From Lachnospiraceae bacterium (GTDB lineage Bacteria > Bacillota > Clostridia > Lachnospirales > Lachnospiraceae): 64,000 nt of DNA. This document shows positions 61,570 to 64,000 of the stretch, piece by piece; the first letter of the stretch is position 1, and each line of letters begins with the position of its first letter. The DNA is taken from the NCBI GenBank assembly GCA_017513125.1, contig JAFWDI010000002.1, positions 118,739-182,738 of the forward strand. The letters are read 5' to 3'. The position numbers and the translations under genes are program-made. The notes beneath the pieces are model-generated. The model saw nothing but the letters and a program-made list of their open reading frames with translations. It had not been told where the DNA came from and made no database searches.

Positions 61570-62376
61570 ATGAAAAGACAAAACCACTCTTTTGAGAAGA
61601 TCTTACGCCGCCGTCTGCAGATCCTGCGCACGGTACCGGCCCTGCTCCTCGCCGTGGTCATGGCGGTCTCTCTCACCGCCTGCGGGGGCGGGTCGAACGG
61701 GTCCGGACAGACCGCGACCGGCACGAGCGACCCGAACAGCACTGATAAACCCGGGAGCTCGGTCGAGAACGACGGAAACCCCGCCGGACAGAGCTCCGGC
61801 AGGATCGAGAAGCCCGAGGAGACGGAGGCGAACGTCGGAGATGAGGCCGAATATGAGCGCGCCTGCACCCTGTTCGAGGAGGGCAGATACTACAGCGCCC
61901 GGGCCGCTTTCGAGAACAGCGGTTACGGGGACTGGGCGGAGCGCGCTGCGGCGTGTGTTCAGCCCATGCCGGGAACCGGAGTGATCAGCCGGGCGGAAAA
62001 CATGGCGAGCGATGAAATGGAGCTCGTCTTCGTCGTGAACGCGGCGGATGAGAGTATCGGAAGGTTTATCTCGGTCTATACGGAAGATCATGTGCTGGCT
62101 GCGGAACTGTTCATCCTGGGAAGCGGTTCTGCGGAGGTCGGACTTCCGGGCGGCTGCTACTATGTTAAGGACGCTTCCGGAACCGAGTGGTACGGTGCGG
62201 ATGAACAGTTCGGTCCCGACGGATACTACGAGAACATGGTATTCGACGAAGTCGAAGGCGATCGTTATCTCACCGTACTGGATGCAGGGTACGTCTGGAC
62301 GATCACGATCAATACCTCTACGACAGCCGGCCAGGGCGTCGGTTCCGAGCGGACGGGCTGGGAGGACAGGAACTGA
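61570..62376 (+). CDS. Lipoprotein of unknown function
   Basis: 268 aa. A basic N-terminus, a hydrophobic segment and the lipobox SLTAC (Cys38) mark a lipoprotein. Residues 39-90 are a Gly/Ser/Pro/Glu-rich linker. A short helical segment follows (DEAEYERACTLFEEGRYYSA), resembling part of a tetratricopeptide helix pair, then a beta-rich domain (GGCYYVKDASGTEWYG). No known family is assigned. GGGAGGGAA precedes the ATG at 61570. The 244 bases before it contain no clear gene, only GC hairpins. Confidence 0.72.
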   Translation: MKRQNHSFEKILRRRLQILRTVPALLLAVVMAVSLTACGGGSNGSGQTATGTSDPNSTDKPGSSVENDGNPAGQSSGRIEKPEETEANVGDEAEYERACTLFEEGRYYSARAAFENSGYGDWAERAAACVQPMPGTGVISRAENMASDEMELVFVVNAADESIGRFISVYTEDHVLAAELFILGSGSAEVGLPGGCYYVKDASGTEWYGADEQFGPDGYYENMVFDEVEGDRYLTVLDAGYVWTITINTSTTAGQGVGSERTGWEDRN

Positions 62377-62869
62377 TCCTGTTTGGGACCTCCGAAAAAT
62401 TACATTCCGAGTCGGGATTTTCTGTTTTTCACTCGGAATCCCTTGATTTTCCTAAGAATCCCGATTCGGAAAATTCCATCCGCCATTGTAAAAATTCGCG
62501 AAACGGGCAGCCTTTCAGGCAAAAAACACCCCAACAGTAACCTCGCGCCGGCGGTGTCTCTCAAGTTCTGTGTGCTCCTTCGTGATGCCTTTCCGGAGAG
62601 CTGTTATTCCTCGGAGCTTATTTCCCGTTGACCCGCTTTAAGAATCCCAGCCAACCGCCGCCGCTTCCAACACCGTATTTTATTACATGATATGATCCCT
62701 CCTTAAATAAGATGGTGCATGGCCCTGTTTATGCTTATGTATTTCTGTTTATAAACGCTTATAGGCCACCAAACTTGGTGTTAATTGGCCTAAAAATCAA
62801 CATGTTCTCTACCGCGAGGCCACCAAATCCGATTTTCCGGCACGTGTTTCGCGCAATCTTCTAAGCACA
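62377..62869. other. Non-coding, AT-richer stretch before the attachment site
   Basis: No supportable gene. Seen are: a 9-bp inverted repeat ATTCCGAGT / ACTCGGAAT (62404-62412, 62431-62439); a nested inverted repeat at 62762-62792, TAGGCCACCAA with TTGGTG and TGGCCTA; and a second copy of GGCCACCAAA near 62820. Composition is visibly lower in GC than the genes to the left. It may be the decayed flank of an integration site. Confidence 0.5.
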
Positions 62870-62908
62870 AAAAACACCGGACCCCTTATTTTTCAAGGGA
62901 TCCGGTGA
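62870..62908 (-). terminator. Terminator downstream of the tRNA-Ala fragment
   Basis: On the minus strand, CACCGGATCCCTT pairs with AAGGGGTCCGGTG (one mismatch) and is followed by six T residues. It lies four bases beyond the tRNA fragment, as expected for the original tRNA gene's own terminator. Confidence 0.82.
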
Positions 62909-62911
62909 TAT

Positions 62912-62953
62912 GGAGCATACGGGACTTGAACCCGTGACCTCCACACTGCCAGC
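62912..62953 (-). other. 3' fragment of tRNA-Ala(GGC), probable attachment site
   Basis: Read on the minus strand, the sequence runs from an anticodon loop CTGGCAG (anticodon GGC, Ala) through the 3' anticodon stem TGTGG, the AGGTC variable loop, the T-arm ACGGG-TTCAAGT-CCCGT, the acceptor strand ATGCTCC and discriminator A. No CCA is encoded. The expected 5' half is missing: the matching CCACA of the anticodon stem is replaced by unrelated DNA. A tRNA 3' end cut exactly at the anticodon loop is the usual att product of tyrosine-recombinase integration. Since its terminator follows on the left, the inserted DNA should lie to the right. Confidence 0.75.
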
Positions 62954-63185
62954 ACCATTTTTATGTTAATGTATTATTTTCTATCGTTGCGTAATGTGTT
63001 GATTTTTAAGGGGATTTCGACGATTGGCTTTTTCTGACATTTTCTAATATTTCCTCTTTCCGTCACACTCAGTCCCCCAAAATAACTACCCGGCGACCTC
63101 CACACCTGCATGTAAAGCAAATTCGGTTGCCAAGTGTTTTCAAACTGGCAAATCGATTTCCCGCACTCCCTCGGAAAGTATACGT

Positions 63186-63587
63186 TTACATTTCAAGAAA
63201 GGCTGCAACGCTGATGATGCGTGGATCTTCTACGGATGATTCAAGGAAATCCTTATCCCCGGTCAGGAACAGGTCGACTCCTGCATTCAAAGCCGCTCGA
63301 AGGATCGGCCGATCCTTTGGGTCACGGATCCTGGCCTCTGCCTCGTTAGTCTCCTTCGGGGTTTCAGTCATTTCAAACGCAGGGAGCGCAGTATAAAGGA
63401 ATGCTTCCAGTTCAACGGTTCGATCTGGAAATTTCTCCTGAAATTTGCGGTGAAGCTCGTCGACCACGTAGTCACAGACAACCGGTTGAAACGGTGGCAT
63501 CAGAGCTTTATATAATGCTTCTGCTGTACGACCCTTGGGGAAAAGGGCTGCGGAAATGAAGATGTTGGTATCGATCATCACTCTCAT
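63186..63587 (-). CDS. PIN-domain toxin of a toxin-antitoxin pair
   Basis: 133 aa putative RNase of the PIN superfamily. The acidic metal site is visible: Asp6 in MIDTNIFIS, the Glu of DYVVDELHRKF, the Asp in RDPKDRPILRAAL and the Asp in FLTGDKDFL. It belongs to the group annotated as PIN-type TA toxins. The start overlaps the antitoxin stop (ATGA), giving coupled translation. Codon use and base composition are more AT-rich than the genes left of 62.4 kb, in line with transfer. Confidence 0.85.
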   Translation of the reverse strand: MRVMIDTNIFISAALFPKGRTAEALYKALMPPFQPVVCDYVVDELHRKFQEKFPDRTVELEAFLYTALPAFEMTETPKETNEAEARIRDPKDRPILRAALNAGVDLFLTGDKDFLESSVEDPRIISVAAFLEM

Positions 63588-63859
63588 TCAGCATTTTCCT
63601 CGCGCCGGGACTGCGTGATCCAGTTGGCAACGTCATCCTCTGTAAGGAGGCCAACCTTTTCACCTTCTCCGCTCATTTGTTCCTGAAAACGCATCAGAGC
63701 GTAAACAGCCGAGTTGACCACGCGCACGGTATTTCCTTCCACGATGAAGGTCACGCGGTCGCCGCTTTCAACGCCAAGTGCTGCCCGGACTTTTTTGGGG
63801 ATCGTAATCTGCCCTTTGGCCATGACCCTTGCATCATTAACAAATGCTGCATTTGCCAT
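63584..63859 (-). CDS. AbrB/MazE-type antitoxin
   Basis: 91 aa. The N-terminal swapped-hairpin DNA-binding domain has ARVMAKGQITIPKKVRAALG followed by VESGDRVTFIVEGNTVRV, typical of AbrB-family antitoxins; the C-terminal 40 residues would bind and silence the PIN toxin. The ATG at 63859 with GGAGGT eight bases upstream is preferred over an upstream in-frame start that would overlap the operator. It is expected to repress its own promoter. Confidence 0.87.
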   Translation of the reverse strand: MANAAFVNDARVMAKGQITIPKKVRAALGVESGDRVTFIVEGNTVRVVNSAVYALMRFQEQMSGEGEKVGLLTEDDVANWITQSRREENAE

Positions 63860-63880
63860 ATTTGAACACCTCCGCTCAGT

Positions 63881-63911
63881 AAAAGTAGGGAAATAGGAAT
63901 TCCCTACTTTT
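63881..63911 (-). promoter_or_regulatory. Palindromic operator of the toxin-antitoxin operon
   Basis: AAAAGTAGGGAA (63881-63892) and TTCCCTACTTTT (63900-63911) form a perfect 12-bp inverted repeat with a seven-base centre. It sits over the predicted transcription start, where the AbrB-type antitoxin would bind to repress. Confidence 0.75.
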
Positions 63912-63939
63912 ATTGTACGCAAAATGAGCCAGATATCAA
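63912..63939 (-). promoter_or_regulatory. Promoter of the toxin-antitoxin operon
   Basis: On the minus strand, TTGATA (63939-63934) and TACAAT (63917-63912) are separated by 16 bases, a good sigma-A match. The operator begins directly after the -10. No gene is visible from 63940 to the window end. Confidence 0.72.
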
Positions 63940-64000
63940 CAGACTTTTGTTATACAATCAGCTTTCTTCGAACATCATCTGACTGTATTTGTCCATAATC

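Noticed and set aside
62912..62953. Annotating this as a functional tRNA gene
   Set aside because: The 5' half (acceptor strand, D-arm and 5' anticodon stem) is absent, so it cannot fold as a tRNA.

Overview
The window reads as chromosomal DNA of a GC-rich, strictly anaerobic Firmicute (Clostridia; a Lachnospiraceae-like gut or rumen fermenter is my best guess). The reasons are three oxygen-sensitive glycyl radical enzymes (GREs) with two radical-SAM activases, four ferredoxin-type NADH:flavin oxidoreductases, a class I superoxide reductase, strong AGGAGG ribosome sites, sigma-A promoters and many intrinsic terminators. Coding density is high. No complete tRNA, rRNA, CRISPR array or insertion sequence was seen.

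Layout. 0.2-31.6 kb is an accessory-metabolism block, almost all on the minus strand: an Fe-S aldo/keto reductase; an operon of GRE1, its activase, an old-yellow-enzyme (OYE) type reductase and a DUF4125 protein; a second OYE; malQ; a third OYE; an unusual operon of an asparagine-synthetase-like protein, an MFS transporter, a PurF-like protein, an inositol-phosphatase-like protein and gapA, in which both amidotransferase-family proteins lack the glutaminase cysteine; an orphan GRE2; a Nit2-like amidase; a permuted papain-like protein; superoxide reductase; a fourth OYE with a LysR regulator; and two paralogous GPH-family symporters. 31.8-38.2 kb is a polyphosphate/phosphate and envelope block: a beta-helix lipoprotein, DUF4956, a VTC polyphosphate polymerase, a Na/Pi symporter with PhoU domains and a PfkB sugar kinase.

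38.3-43.0 kb is the riboflavin operon: sigma-A promoter, FMN riboswitch with terminator, ribD-ribE-ribBA-ribH and a translationally coupled HAD phosphatase that is a good candidate for the often unassigned dephosphorylation step. After a DUF1638 gene, 44.0-54.1 kb is a coherent L-rhamnose operon: GH106 alpha-L-rhamnosidase, rhaB, rhaA, rhaD, then a diol-dehydratase-type GRE3 and its activase. Rhamnose would go to DHAP plus lactaldehyde, and, after reduction of lactaldehyde by an enzyme not encoded here, 1,2-propanediol would be dehydrated to propanal without B12.

54.3-62.4 kb holds a large secreted repeat protein, two lipoproteins, a second Fe-S aldo/keto reductase, a lone acyl carrier protein, an HD-domain hydrolase and an esterase. 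From about 62.4 kb the DNA becomes AT-richer: a non-coding stretch, a terminator and the 3' part of tRNA-Ala(GGC), which looks like an attachment site, followed by an AbrB/PIN toxin-antitoxin pair with an autoregulatory palindrome. I read this as the edge of an integrated element that continues past the right end.
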